Shown here piece after piece: positions 8,561-17,154 of a DNA stretch of 64,000 nt. Numbering within the stretch: position 1 is the stretch's first letter; each line of letters starts with the position of its first letter. The position numbers and the translations under genes are program-made. The notes beneath the pieces are model-generated. The model worked only from the letters and a program-made list of their open reading frames with translations. It made no database searches and was not told where the DNA came from. The DNA is from Myxococcales bacterium. GTDB lineage: Bacteria; Myxococcota; Myxococcia; Myxococcales; Myxococcaceae. The DNA lies in contig JADLDB010000101.1 of the NCBI GenBank assembly GCA_020846875.1, positions 56,799 through 120,798 of the forward strand, given 5' to 3'.

Positions 8561-9688
8561 TCAGGCGGGGGCGGGCGCCTCGGCGATGCCGCGGGCCAGC
8601 ACCGCCAGGCCCTTCAGATCTTCAATCGCGTCGCCGATGTAGGGCGCGGCGACGGCGAAGGCGCTGGCGGGGACCTCCAGGGCGAGCTGCGCGAGCAGGG
8701 CGCGGTCCCGCTGCACGCGGCCCCGCTCCACCCGGGCCAGGGCCGCCAGCTTCTCGAGGCCGGACCTCACCGCCGGTGTCTCTACCTCGGGCGTCAGCTT
8801 GAGCTCCTTCGGATCGACGAAGCCGTCGGTGCGCACCCAGCTGCGGTTGAGCACGAAGCCGGCGAACGGCAGCTTCATCCCCAGGATCCGATCGCGGAAG
8901 TAGCGGGCGTCCTCCAGGGCGGCCTGGTCGGGGCTGGTGACGAGGAGGAAGGACGCCTCCTTCGAGGAGAGCAGGTTGCGCACGCCTTCTGCGTGGGCGC
9001 GCATGGGGCCGAACATGCCGCCGAAGGCCGCGAGGAACTCCTGGATCTCGGCGAAGAACTCCGCGCCGAACACCTTGGTGAAGACGGAGCCGATCAGCTC
9101 GGTGGCCTTCTTGAAGATCCCCCGCTGCTTGCTGGGGAGGAAGAGGTTCAGGATCCGCTCGTCGAGGAAGCGGGCCAGCTTTCCGGGCGCTTCGAGGAAG
9201 TCGAGCGCGTTGCGGGCGGGCGGGGTGTCGAGGACGACCAGATCGTACTTCCCGCTGGTGGACAGCTCGTAGAGCGCCTCGGCGGCGGTGTACTCCTGCA
9301 TGCCGGCCACCAGCTCGGAGAGGTGGCGGAAGAGGCGGCTCTCGAGGATCCGCTTCGCCTGCTCCGGGCTGGAGGCCATGCGGTTGACCAGGCTCTCGAA
9401 GACGACGTCGGGGTTGAGCATCCACGCGTCGAGGGTGCCGGTGGTGACGCCGGCCTCGGCCAGGCGCGCCTTCGAGACGGCGTGCGGCTCGCGCATGTGC
9501 TCGGACAGCCCCATGGCCTGCGCCAGGCGCCGCGCGGGATCGATGGTCAGCACCAGCACGCGGCGGCCCTGCCGGGCGGCGGCGAGGCCCAGCGCGGCGG
9601 AAGTGGTCGTCTTGCCGACGCCCCCCGCTCCGCAGCAGACGATCACCTTCTTCTCGCGCACCAGGCTGGGGAGGTCGGCCGCCGTCAT
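8561..9688 (-). CDS. ArsA/Get3-family ATPase, first paralogue (deviant P-loop)
   Basis: A 375-residue P-loop ATPase of the ArsA/Get3 group. The Walker A loop reads GAGGVGKTT (residues 20-28). The family's signature lysine, the K of GKGGVGK that reaches across the dimer, is Ala here (A21), while the ordinary Walker lysine K26 is present. LTIDPARR follows as switch-region A-type motif, and VVLDTPPARNALDFLEAPG is the Walker B/switch II region. There are no ArsA-type metal-binding cysteines, so arsenite transport is unlikely. I chose the ATG at 9688; a TTG two codons upstream is also in frame. No Shine-Dalgarno is visible. It lies 103 nt after the second paralogue (9792-10700), as in the two-gene ArsA/Get3 pairs known from actinobacteria. 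Confidence 0.85.
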   Translation of the reverse strand: MTAADLPSLVREKKVIVCCGAGGVGKTTTSAALGLAAARQGRRVLVLTIDPARRLAQAMGLSEHMREPHAVSKARLAEAGVTTGTLDAWMLNPDVVFESLVNRMASSPEQAKRILESRLFRHLSELVAGMQEYTAAEALYELSTSGKYDLVVLDTPPARNALDFLEAPGKLARFLDERILNLFLPSKQRGIFKKATELIGSVFTKVFGAEFFAEIQEFLAAFGGMFGPMRAHAEGVRNLLSSKEASFLLVTSPDQAALEDARYFRDRILGMKLPFAGFVLNRSWVRTDGFVDPKELKLTPEVETPAVRSGLEKLAALARVERGRVQRDRALLAQLALEVPASAFAVAAPYIGDAIEDLKGLAVLARGIAEAPAPA

Positions 9689-9697
9689 CGTCAAGTC

Positions 9698-9726
9698 ATG
9701 TTAACGAGAGCGGCATCGGGTTGCGA
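9698..9726 (-). promoter_or_regulatory. Candidate promoter of the first ArsA-like gene
   Basis: On the minus strand TCGCAA (9726-9721), a 17-nt gap and TAACAT (9703-9698). The -10 ends 9 nt before the ATG at 9688, so the transcript would have almost no leader. This agrees with the missing Shine-Dalgarno. Confidence 0.3.
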
Positions 9727-9791
9727 CGAGGGACTTCGGGGCCTACCTGAAGGCCTGCCCCCGCAATGATCCGTACCGCGTGCCGTCGCGG

Positions 9792-10700
9792 CTACAGCAA
9801 CGCCACCAGGTTCTTCGACGCCTCCGCGCCCGTGCCGTCCACCTCCGAGAGCACCACCGCGTGGTCCGGGTGCTTCTCCTTGAGCAGCGCCAGGGCGGCC
9901 TCGGCCCGCTCGATGCGCTTCAACTCCCGCGCACCGAAGACCGTGGAGTCCCCGTTCTTCAGCACCTCGGCGAGCGCCAGCCGCTCGTCCGCGGAGAAGG
10001 GATCGCGCGGCACGCGGTTTACGACGATCGCCGACACCGTCAGCTTGTGCTTCGCCAGGCCCTTCTCCAGCTCCAGCGCCTCGGTGACAGGCAGCGTCTC
10101 GGGCAGAGTGACGATCACCGTCCCGCAGATCGACGGATCGGTGAGGATCCGCACGCCTTCTGCCGCCGCCCGGAAGATCGGCCCGCCGGGGATGACGCGG
10201 GTGAGGAACTCGGGGATCTGCGCCAGCGCCAGCGCGTGCCCGGTGGCCGGCGAGTCGACGATGCAGACTTCGAACATCGGCCCCCCCGACGGGTGCTCCC
10301 GCCGCAAGAGGTCGAGCATCCGGTACATGACGCCCATGTCCGAGAAGCCCGGCGCGGCAGACAGGAACTTCCGCAGGCCCTGCGAGCGCATCGCGGCGTC
10401 CGCCAGCATGCGGATCGGCAGGGAGTCCTGCAGGAAGCGCAGGTGCCCCATGGTGGGCGTGAGCAGCGCCACCCACAGGTTGTCCCCGTACAGCACCGGC
10501 TCCTCGGTGGGCCGCTTTCCGCCCAGCGCCGCCGCCAGTTGGGAAGGCGTGTCGTGGAAGGGGACGATCTCGCTGATCATCACCCGCTTCCCCTGCGCGG
10601 CGAGCGCCCGCCCCATCGCGGCCGTGAGGGTCGACTTCCCGACGCCGCCCTTCCCGGTGACGATGATGAGCCGGCGCTGGACGAGCGAGAGGAGCGACAC
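9792..10700 (-). CDS. ArsA/Get3-family ATPase, second paralogue (canonical P-loop)
   Basis: A 302-residue P-loop ATPase with a canonical deviant-Walker A loop, GKGGVGKST at residues 16-24, keeping the signature lysine (K17) that its neighbour lacks. CIVDSPATGHALALAQIPEF is the Walker B/switch II region. It is shorter than typical ArsA (about 320-400) and lacks metal-binding cysteines. I chose the GTG at 10700 (VSLLSLVQRRLIIV), 10 residues before the first strand, because upstream in-frame sequence overlaps the divergent phosphatase gene. It is the first gene of the minus-strand run ATPase 2, ATPase 1, FKBP, regulator, lipoprotein. Heterodimer formation with the neighbour is plausible but inferred. 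Confidence 0.85.
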   Translation of the reverse strand: MSLLSLVQRRLIIVTGKGGVGKSTLTAAMGRALAAQGKRVMISEIVPFHDTPSQLAAALGGKRPTEEPVLYGDNLWVALLTPTMGHLRFLQDSLPIRMLADAAMRSQGLRKFLSAAPGFSDMGVMYRMLDLLRREHPSGGPMFEVCIVDSPATGHALALAQIPEFLTRVIPGGPIFRAAAEGVRILTDPSICGTVIVTLPETLPVTEALELEKGLAKHKLTVSAIVVNRVPRDPFSADERLALAEVLKNGDSTVFGARELKRIERAEAALALLKEKHPDHAVVLSEVDGTGAEASKNLVALL

Positions 10701-10766
10701 GCGGCCTCGCCCTTTAGCCGATGTTGCTGAAGGCGCAGGGCAAAACCGGTAGACGATGACGACGCC

Positions 10767-11414
10767 ATGAACATCCTGCTCGCGCGCCACGGAGAGACTG
10801 CCTGGAACAAGGAAGGCCGCTACCAGGGCCACACCGACATTCCGCTCTCCGAGGTGGGGGAAGGGCAGGCGAGGGCGCTCGGAGCGCGGCTGGATTTGCT
10901 CCCCATCCACCGCGCCGTGGCCTCCCCTCTTTCCCGCGCGAAGCGCACCGCCCAGCTCGTCCTCGGGCTGCGCGCGGACCTGCTCGGCCTCGATCCCAAC
11001 CTGCGAGAGATCTCCCACGGCGGCTGGGAAGGGAAGCTGGTCACCGAGATCGAGCAATCCCACCCGGAGCTGCTCCGGCAATGGCGCACCGCGCCCCCCG
11101 CCACGCTGCCCGCCGGCCCCAACGCCGAGTCGCTGCAGCAAGTCCTCGATCGCGCGTGGGCGGCGCTGGAGAAGGCCTGCGTCGGCCTGGGCGCAGAGGA
11201 GACGCTCCTCGTCGTCGCCCACGACGCCGTCAACCGGGTGATCCTCTGTCGCGTGCTGGGTGTCCCGCTCGAGCGCGTCTGGTCCTTCCGCCAGGCCCCC
11301 GCGACCTTGAACGTGCTGTCGGGCAGCTCCGTCGGCGCGCTCCAGGTCGTCCGCTTGAACGACGCTGATCACGTCGCGCCCCTCCTCCGCGAAGCCGTGC
11401 ACCGCGCCGTCTAA
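10767..11414 (+). CDS. Histidine phosphatase family protein (phosphoglycerate mutase-like)
   Basis: A 215-residue cytosolic enzyme of the histidine phosphatase superfamily. The N-terminal catalytic motif is LARHGETAWN (catalytic His at residue 8), followed by GRYQGHTDIPLSEVG as in the cofactor-dependent mutase and CobC-like branches. The second catalytic His lies in VVAHDAVNRVI. The substrate cannot be told from sequence; candidates are alpha-ribazole phosphate, phosphosugars or phosphoserine. It lies upstream of serC, but 175 nt with two hairpins separate them, so a shared transcript is uncertain. Confidence 0.88.
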   Translation: MNILLARHGETAWNKEGRYQGHTDIPLSEVGEGQARALGARLDLLPIHRAVASPLSRAKRTAQLVLGLRADLLGLDPNLREISHGGWEGKLVTEIEQSHPELLRQWRTAPPATLPAGPNAESLQQVLDRAWAALEKACVGLGAEETLLVVAHDAVNRVILCRVLGVPLERVWSFRQAPATLNVLSGSSVGALQVVRLNDADHVAPLLREAVHRAV

Positions 11415-11428
11415 CCCGCTGAATTGAC

Positions 11429-11455
11429 GCGAGCCAGGTCGACCCGCGGGCTCGC
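11429..11455 (+). terminator. Candidate hairpin terminator after the histidine phosphatase
   Basis: Stem GCGAGCC (11429-11435) pairs with GGCTCGC (11449-11455) around a 13-nt loop, 15 nt past the stop. There is no T-tract, so intrinsic termination would be weak. Confidence 0.25.
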
Positions 11456-11492
11456 GGCTGGCGACGGGTTTGACGCTTCGGCCCGTTCGTTA

Positions 11493-11525
11493 TGTCGAAA
11501 GAGGCATTCCGTGCCTCCTTCGACA
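11493..11525. promoter_or_regulatory. Strong 13-bp inverted repeat upstream of serC
   Basis: TGTCGAAAGAGGC (11493-11505) and GCCTCCTTCGACA (11513-11525) pair with one mismatch around a 7-nt loop. It ends 64 nt before the serC start. It is the strongest hairpin in this gap and could be a leader structure, a bidirectional terminator or a protein site. No T-tract follows on either strand. Confidence 0.4.
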
Positions 11526-11589
11526 AAACCAACCCGGGGAGCCTCTGTGCTGGGCGCCTTCCCGGCCCGGTCGTACAGTCCGCGGCGCC

Positions 11590-12678
11590 ATGCGCGTCAT
11601 CAACTTCAACGCCGGCCCGGCCGGCCTCCCGCTGCCGGCGCTCGAGAAGGCCCGTGACGAGCTGCTCGACTACCAGGGCACCGGCATGTCGATCATGGAG
11701 CACTCGCACCGGGGCAAGGCCTACGACGCCGTGCACCAGGACGCGATCGCCCGCCTCACGCGGCTCGTCGGCATTCCCGACACGCACCAGGTCCTCTTCC
11801 TCACCGGCGGCGCGTCGATGCAGTTCGCCCAGGTGCCGATGAACTTCCTTTCGGCGGGAAAGAGCGCCGACTACGTCCTCACCGGGGTGTGGGCCGAGAA
11901 GGCCTTCGACGAGGCGAAGCTGGTGGGCACCGCCCGCGTGGCCGCGTCCACGAAGGGCGACGACGGCCGCTACCTGCGGGTCCCCGCCCAGGCCGAGCTG
12001 AAGCTCGATCCGCAGGCCGCCTACGTCCACACCACCTCCAACAACACCATCTACGGCACGCAGTTCCACGCCTTCCTCGACACCGGCGCAGTGCCGCACG
12101 TCTGCGACATGAGCTCGGACTTCCTGTGGAGGCCGCTGGACGTCTCGCGCTTCGCCTTCGTCTACGCGGGCGCGCAGAAGAACCTGGGGCCGTCCGGCGT
12201 GCTGGTGGCGGTGGCCCACCGGGGCTTCCTGGGGCGCGGGCGCGTCGACCTCCCGAAGTTCCTCCGCTACTCCACGCACGCGAAGGAGAGCTCGCTGTAC
12301 AACACACCTCCCACCCTGGCGATCTACCTGGTGCGCAACGTGCTCGAGTGGATCGAAGGCCAGGGCGGGCTGCCCGCCATGGAGCGCCGCAACCGGGCGA
12401 AGGCGGCTCTTTTGTATGGCGCGCTGGATCGCCTGTCCGGCTTTTACCGAGCCCCGGTGGAGAAGCCTTCCCGCAGCGTGATGAACATCGTCTTCCGGTG
12501 CCCGTCCGAGGCCCTCGACGAGAAGTTCGTGTCAGAGGCCGCGAAGGCGGGCATGGTCGGCCTCAAGGGGCACCGCAGCGCCGGCGGCATTCGCGTGTCC
12601 GCCTACAACGCGGTGTCCGAGTCGGACATCGACACCCTGGTGTCCTTCATGGAGTCGTTCGCGAAGTCCAACGGTTGA
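11590..12678 (+). CDS. serC: Phosphoserine aminotransferase
   Basis: PLP-dependent class V aminotransferase that converts 3-phosphohydroxypyruvate and glutamate to phosphoserine in serine biosynthesis; it can also serve pyridoxine synthesis. The 362 residues match the family length. [11 protein letters not shown] at the N-terminus, [23 protein letters not shown] and the PLP lysine in [12 protein letters not shown] (K197) are all typical. [14 protein letters not shown] is the C-terminal substrate-phosphate region. The ATG at 11590 was chosen because the protein then starts [10 protein letters not shown]; 40 in-frame residues upstream run through the hairpin and have no homology. It is followed after 15 nt by a small secreted protein on the same strand. 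Confidence 0.95.
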   Translation: MRVINFNAGPAGLPLPALEKARDELLDYQGTGMSIMEHSHRGKAYDAVHQDAIARLTRLVGIPDTHQVLFLTGGASMQFAQVPMNFLSAGKSADYVLTGVWAEKAFDEAKLVGTARVAASTKGDDGRYLRVPAQAELKLDPQAAYVHTTSNNTIYGTQFHAFLDTGAVPHVCDMSSDFLWRPLDVSRFAFVYAGAQKNLGPSGVLVAVAHRGFLGRGRVDLPKFLRYSTHAKESSLYNTPPTLAIYLVRNVLEWIEGQGGLPAMERRNRAKAALLYGALDRLSGFYRAPVEKPSRSVMNIVFRCPSEALDEKFVSEAAKAGMVGLKGHRSAGGIRVSAYNAVSESDIDTLVSFMESFAKSNG

Positions 12679-12693
12679 CGAAGGAGAACCGAA

Positions 12694-13239
12694 ATGAAGC
12701 GTCTCGCGCTGAGCCTTGCCCTGGGCCTCGCCGTCCCTGCCCTCGCGGGTGAGCTGGAAGGCGTCAAGGTCGACGACACCATCACCGTGGGGGGAAAGAG
12801 CCTGGTCTTGAACGGCCAGGGGCTGCGCAAGAAGTTCCTCTTCAAGGTGTACGTCGCGTCGATGTACCTGGAGAAGAAGTCCAGCGATCCCGACGCCATC
12901 CTCGCCGCTGACAGCGCGCGCCAGGTGAAGATGACCATGCTGCGCGATCTGGAGAAGGCGAAGATCACCGACGCGATCAAGGAAGGCTTCAAGAAGAACA
13001 CCGGGGACAAGCTGGCCGGCCTGCAGGAGCGCCTCGACAAGCTGTGTGACGCGGTAGCGGATCTGAAGAGCGGCCAGACGCTCACCATCGAGTACGTGCC
13101 GGGCAAGGGCACCACCATCTCCGGGACGGGGAAGACGTACACCGCCGAGGGCAAGGACTTCGCCGACGCGATGTTCGCCGTGTGGCTGGGCAAGTCACCG
13201 GTGGACGACGACTTGAAGAAGGGCATGCTGGGGAAATAG
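12694..13239 (+). CDS. Secreted chalcone isomerase-like protein
   Basis: A 181-residue exported protein. An N-terminal signal peptide (MKRLALSLALGLAVPALA, cleavage about residue 18) precedes a domain with the chalcone-isomerase-like (Chalcone_3) landmarks KKFLFKVYVASMYLEKKSSD and GKDFADAMFAVWLGKSPVDDDLKKGML. Bacterial members are periplasmic fatty-acid-binding-fold proteins of unclear role, not flavonoid enzymes. AAGGAG precedes the ATG by 7 nt. The gene lies 15 nt after serC, probably in the same transcript, though no functional link is evident. Confidence 0.82.
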   Translation: MKRLALSLALGLAVPALAGELEGVKVDDTITVGGKSLVLNGQGLRKKFLFKVYVASMYLEKKSSDPDAILAADSARQVKMTMLRDLEKAKITDAIKEGFKKNTGDKLAGLQERLDKLCDAVADLKSGQTLTIEYVPGKGTTISGTGKTYTAEGKDFADAMFAVWLGKSPVDDDLKKGMLGK

Positions 13240-13301
13240 CGGTCGCAGGCTCGCGGAAGCGCTAAAGGGGGACCGAAGAATCCTCTTCCCGGAGCCCCTC
13301 C

Positions 13302-15419
13302 ATGCGTCTGCGTCTCCTGCCCTTGCTCGCCCTTGCCTCGTGCGCCACCCAGGAGGCGGCCACGAAGCTCGAGACCACCCCTGCGCCCGCGCCCGTCGCG
13401 CCGGCCCCTCCGCCGGAGCCGAAGCGCTTCACCGCCGATGTCTCGAAGCCGATGCCGCCGGGCCTCGACGAGGCGGCGTTGGATCCGTCCGCGGATCCCT
13501 GCACCGACTTCTACCAGTACGCCTGCGGCGGCTGGATGGCGAAGACCGAGATCCCCGCCGATCGCCCGATCTACTCGCGCGGCTTCATCGCCATCGCCGA
13601 TCGCAACGAGCAGGCGCTCAGGACGATCCTCGAGGAAGCCGCCGCCGGAAAGCTGCCCGCCGGGACGCCCTTCGCGAAGCAACTGGGCGACTACTACGGC
13701 ACCTGCCTGGACGAGCCAGCGTTGGAGAAGGCCCTGCCCGCGGTGAAGAAGTACGTGGCGCAGGTGACGAAGGTGAACAGCCCCACCGAGCTGGCGAAGC
13801 AGGTGGCCGCGCTGCAGGTGTCCGGCTTCGGGGCGCTCTTCGGGGTGGACGCGATGCAGGATCTGAAGGACTCCACCCAGGTGATCGCCGGGTTGGACCA
13901 GGGCGGCCTGGGCCTGCCCGATCGCGACTACTACGTCGAAGACAACGAGCGGATGAAGGAGATCCGCCAGGGCTACCTCGCCTTCGTCGAGAAGATGTTC
14001 ACGCTCTGGGGTGAGAAGCCCGAGGCGGCGAAGGCTGCCGCGCAGACGGTGATGGAGCTGGAGACGCGGCTGGCGAAGGTGTCGTTGACCCGCATCGAGC
14101 GGCGCGATCCGCAGAAGCTGTACAACCGCCTGGAACGGACGGGCCTCAAGGAGAAGGCTGGCGCCTTCCCGTGGGACGCGTTCCTCTCCGGGCTGGGCGC
14201 GAACGACGTGCAGGCCATCAACGTCACCTCGGTGAAGTACTTCGAGGAGCTCTCCGCGATGGCGAAGGACACCAGGCCGGAGGTGTTCAAGACGTACCTC
14301 ACCTGGGTGGTGCTGCGTGGCGCGGTGCGGGCGCTGCCGAAGGTCTTCCAGGACGAGTCCTTCGCCTTCAACGCGAAGTATTTCACCGGCGCGAAGGAGG
14401 ATCGCCCGCGCTGGAAGAAGTGCGTGGCCTTCACCGACGCGGCGCTGGGCGAGGCGCTGGGCCGGGAGTTCGCCCGCCGCTTCTTCCCCGAGGACTCCAA
14501 GCACCGCACCAGCGACATGGTGAAGGCGCTGCAGGCGGCCTTCGAGGTGAACCTCGCCACCCTGCCGTGGATGGACGAGGCCACCCGCAAGGCGGCGATG
14601 GAGAAGGTCGGCCGGATGGTGGGGAACAACAAGATCGGCTACCCCGACGCCTGGCGCGACTACGCGAAGCTCGCCACCGCCCGCACCAGCTTCTTCGGCA
14701 ACGCGATCGCCGCGGCCCGCTTCGAGTCGGCCCGGCAGTTGGCGAAGATCGGCAAGCCGGTGGACCGCAAGGAGTGGCTGATGAGCGTTCCCACGGTGAA
14801 CGCGTACTACGAGCCCCAGAAGAACGAGATCGTCTTCCCCGCGGGCATCCTCCAGCCGCCCTTCTTCGATCCGAAGGCCACCGACGCGGTCAACTTCGGC
14901 TCGATGGGCATGGTGGTGGGCCATGAGATCACCCACGGCTTCGACGACGAGGGCCGGCAGTTCGACGTGGACGGCAACCTGAAGGACTGGTGGACCGAGG
15001 CGTCCGCGAAGGCCTTCGTCGACCGCGCCGCGTGCGTGGAGAAGCAGTACGACGGCTACACCGCCATCGACGACCTGAAGGTGAAGGGCAAGCTGACGCT
15101 GGGCGAGAACGTGGCGGACTTAGGCGGCCTCAAGCTGGCCTTCGCCGCGGCGCTGGCGTGGCAGGCGAAGAAGGGCGTCGTCGTCGAGACCAGCCGGTAC
15201 TCCGCGGGCCAGCAGTTCTTCCTCGGCTTCGCCCAGTCCTGGTGCACCAAGGTGCGCCCGGAGCAGGCCCGCCTGCGCGCCACCACGGATCCCCACAGCC
15301 CCGCGTACTGGCGCGTCAACGGGCCCTTGGGCAACCTGGACGCCTTCAAGCAGGCCTTCCAGTGCGCAGACGGCGGGAAGATGATCCGCACCGGCGCGGC
15401 CCGCTGCACCGTCTGGTAG
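13302..15419 (+). CDS. M13-family zinc metallopeptidase (neprilysin-like), lipoprotein
   Basis: A 705-residue envelope endopeptidase. The short signal MRLRLLPLLALASC gives a lipobox Cys at residue 14. The start of the M13 domain is PSADPCTDFYQYACGGW. The zinc motif HEITH is at residues 541-545. The third zinc ligand and second motif are in GENVADLGG, and the substrate-binding segment is in CTKVRPEQARLRATTDPHSPAYWRVNGP. The C-terminus CTVW matches the conserved CxxW ending. GGAG lies 8-11 nt before the ATG. All catalytic residues are present, so it should be active on small peptides. It ends 1 nt before the convergent TPR reading frame. Confidence 0.95.
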   Translation: MRLRLLPLLALASCATQEAATKLETTPAPAPVAPAPPPEPKRFTADVSKPMPPGLDEAALDPSADPCTDFYQYACGGWMAKTEIPADRPIYSRGFIAIADRNEQALRTILEEAAAGKLPAGTPFAKQLGDYYGTCLDEPALEKALPAVKKYVAQVTKVNSPTELAKQVAALQVSGFGALFGVDAMQDLKDSTQVIAGLDQGGLGLPDRDYYVEDNERMKEIRQGYLAFVEKMFTLWGEKPEAAKAAAQTVMELETRLAKVSLTRIERRDPQKLYNRLERTGLKEKAGAFPWDAFLSGLGANDVQAINVTSVKYFEELSAMAKDTRPEVFKTYLTWVVLRGAVRALPKVFQDESFAFNAKYFTGAKEDRPRWKKCVAFTDAALGEALGREFARRFFPEDSKHRTSDMVKALQAAFEVNLATLPWMDEATRKAAMEKVGRMVGNNKIGYPDAWRDYAKLATARTSFFGNAIAAARFESARQLAKIGKPVDRKEWLMSVPTVNAYYEPQKNEIVFPAGILQPPFFDPKATDAVNFGSMGMVVGHEITHGFDDEGRQFDVDGNLKDWWTEASAKAFVDRAACVEKQYDGYTAIDDLKVKGKLTLGENVADLGGLKLAFAAALAWQAKKGVVVETSRYSAGQQFFLGFAQSWCTKVRPEQARLRATTDPHSPAYWRVNGPLGNLDAFKQAFQCADGGKMIRTGAARCTVW

Positions 15420-15420
15420 C

Positions 15421-16032
15421 TCAGCGGCCCCCGTCGGGCGTCCACGCCAGCAACGCCTCGAACTGGAGGAGGTCGGGATCTTTCGATCGCCCCGCGCGCG
15501 CCTCCGCCGCCAGCCGGTCGGCCTGGGCGCGGTCGCCTTCGACCACGAAGACGCCGGCGAGCAGCATGAGGGTTGCGGGCGCGCGCTTCCTGGCGAGCTC
15601 CGCCTCGGCGAGTCGACGGGCGCGCTCCGGGCGACCCTCGTGCAGGTCCAGCAGCGCCATGGCCCACTGCACCTCGGGCGCGGAAGGATCGGCGCGTGCG
15701 CACGCCGCCGCTGCCTCCGCGTGCTCCTGAGCGTCGAGGTGAATGAGACAGCGCGCCTTGCGCACGTCTGCGGAGCCTGCGTCGAGGCTGGCGAGCAGGG
15801 CCTCGGCTTCCTCCCGGCGATCGAGCCTCGCGAGCTCTTCAGCCTTCCAGGCCAGGGAGGCCTCGTCCGCGGCCCCGGCGTCGTGGCTCAGCACGTCCAG
15901 GGCCTCGTCGATGCGCCCGAGGCGCCGGAGGGCATCTGCCCGCAGGATCGCCTGGCGTAGCGTGGGGCCCAGCTCGAGCGCCTTCTGCGCCCGCTGTTCT
16001 GGTGGAGCTCCGCCTCGAACTCGTGGGGCCAC
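15421..16032 (-). pseudogene. Frameshifted TPR tail of the rhomboid protease
   Basis: This 203-codon frame reads RAQKALELGPTLRQAILRADALRRLGRIDEALDVL and further helical pairs typical of tetratricopeptide repeats, ending with SKDPDLLQFEALLAW. It directly continues the repeats of the rhomboid gene (15888-17042) but in another frame. In the rhomboid frame, TPR homology stops at HEFEAELHQN and becomes Arg/Ser-rich; in this frame, homology starts at the same DNA, near 15993-16000. One extra base there would join the two into about 540 residues. The first codons (MAPRVRGG) are an off-frame reading of the rhomboid gene, so this is probably not an independent gene. The cause is either a real mutation or a sequencing error. 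Confidence 0.75.
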
Positions 16033-17042
16033 GGCTCTTCTGGAGCGAGCCGCTGCGCCTCCCGGCAGTCGGCGATCGCCTCCTGGTCGCGGCCCAGGTG
16101 ACTGCGAGCCAGCGCGCGGACCTGGAAGAGGTAGGCGAAGTCAGGCCGGAGCTGGATCGCCTGGGTGGCGGTGGCCTCGGTCTCGGGCCAGCGCGCCTTC
16201 TCCGACAGGGCGCGCGTCCGGAGCGTCAGCGCTGGCCCGTCTTCGGCGGCGCCCGTCACCTTCCAGGCATCGGTCAGCGAGAGGACCCTGTCGAAGTCAC
16301 CGCTCTCGTCGGCCGCGCGCGCGAGGGCGAAGAGCCGTGCCGGCTCATGCAGCAGGGGCAACGGCCGCACAGACGCCAGCACGATCGCCGCCAGGGCCGC
16401 TCCAACGAAGCCCAACCGTGGCCCCAGCTGCGCGCCACGAACATCGGGCCGGAGCGCCCAGGTCAACCCGAGGCCCGCCGCGAGCCCGCCCGCGTGCGCG
16501 AAGTTGTCGAAGCCGGCGAAGGCGCCCACGACGAACCACAGCGCGGCCATGCCCAGATTCTTCTGGTGGACGGGGTGCTGCCACAGCGCCTTCCAGGATC
16601 CCAACTTGATGCGCAGGAGCGCGAAGGTCGCGCCCACCACGCCGAACAGCGCTCCAGACGCTCCCGCGGCCACCACGTCGTGTCCGATCACGCTCACCGC
16701 CGAGCCAGCCAGGCCGCTCAAGAGGTACAGCACCAGGAAGCGCCACGAGCCAAGCGCGGCCTCCACCGGCGCGGCCCACTGGAAGCCGCCCCAGCAGTTC
16801 CATACGAGGTGCACGACGCCGATGTGCAGGAACATGGCGGAGAAGAGCCGCCACCACTCGCCGTCCCAGACGAGGCCGCGCCAGGTGGCGCCGAAGCGGA
16901 TCAGCGTGGGGATGTCCTTCGTGCTGCCGGTGCGCTCCGCCGCGATGAAGACGAGGACGCACGCCAGGAGCAGCGTCGTGGTCGCGGGCGCCGCCAACAG
17001 GCGCCGCAGTGCTCCCTGGCTCTTCTGGGGCGCAGGCTCCAT
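15888..17042 (-). CDS. Rhomboid intramembrane serine protease with C-terminal TPRs (frameshifted)
   Basis: Inner-membrane protease that cuts transmembrane segments. Hydrophobic helices span about residues 20-200. HIGVVHLVWN (H78, N82) forms the oxyanion region. The catalytic Ser is S129 in AGASGALFG, and the catalytic His is H183 in FAHAGGLAAG. From about residue 225 the chain becomes TPR-like and soluble. The frame is broken near residue 350, after which 34 residues are off-frame (see 15421-16032). The protease domain is complete, so the truncated product could still be active without its full TPR tail. The gene is divergent from the TetR gene, with a palindrome between them. Confidence 0.85.
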   Translation of the reverse strand: MEPAPQKSQGALRRLLAAPATTTLLLACVLVFIAAERTGSTKDIPTLIRFGATWRGLVWDGEWWRLFSAMFLHIGVVHLVWNCWGGFQWAAPVEAALGSWRFLVLYLLSGLAGSAVSVIGHDVVAAGASGALFGVVGATFALLRIKLGSWKALWQHPVHQKNLGMAALWFVVGAFAGFDNFAHAGGLAAGLGLTWALRPDVRGAQLGPRLGFVGAALAAIVLASVRPLPLLHEPARLFALARAADESGDFDRVLSLTDAWKVTGAAEDGPALTLRTRALSEKARWPETEATATQAIQLRPDFAYLFQVRALARSHLGRDQEAIADCREAQRLAPEEPWPHEFEAELHQNSGRRRRSSWAPRYARRSCGQMPSGASGASTRPWTC

Positions 17043-17099
17043 GGGCCCCGATCTACCTCAGGCCCTGCACATCCCCACGGATGGAGCACAGTTGGCCGG

Positions 17100-17116
17100 A
17101 AGACCAAGATGGTCTT
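17100..17116. promoter_or_regulatory. Likely TetR-family operator
   Basis: The perfect palindrome AAGACCA-AGA-TGGTCTT lies in the 112-nt gap between the rhomboid start (17042) and the TetR start (17155). It overlaps TTGCAA (17115-17120), a possible -35 for tetR with GAGTAT (17139-17144) 18 nt on. Size and position fit a TetR operator controlling its own gene, and perhaps the rhomboid gene. Confidence 0.5.
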
Positions 17117-17154
17117 GCAATTTCCCCCAGGAGCGGGTGAGTATTGTTGGCCGA

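Noticed and set aside
8561..10700. Arsenite efflux system
   Set aside because: The ATPases lack the metal-binding cysteines and there is no arsB, arsR or arsC nearby.
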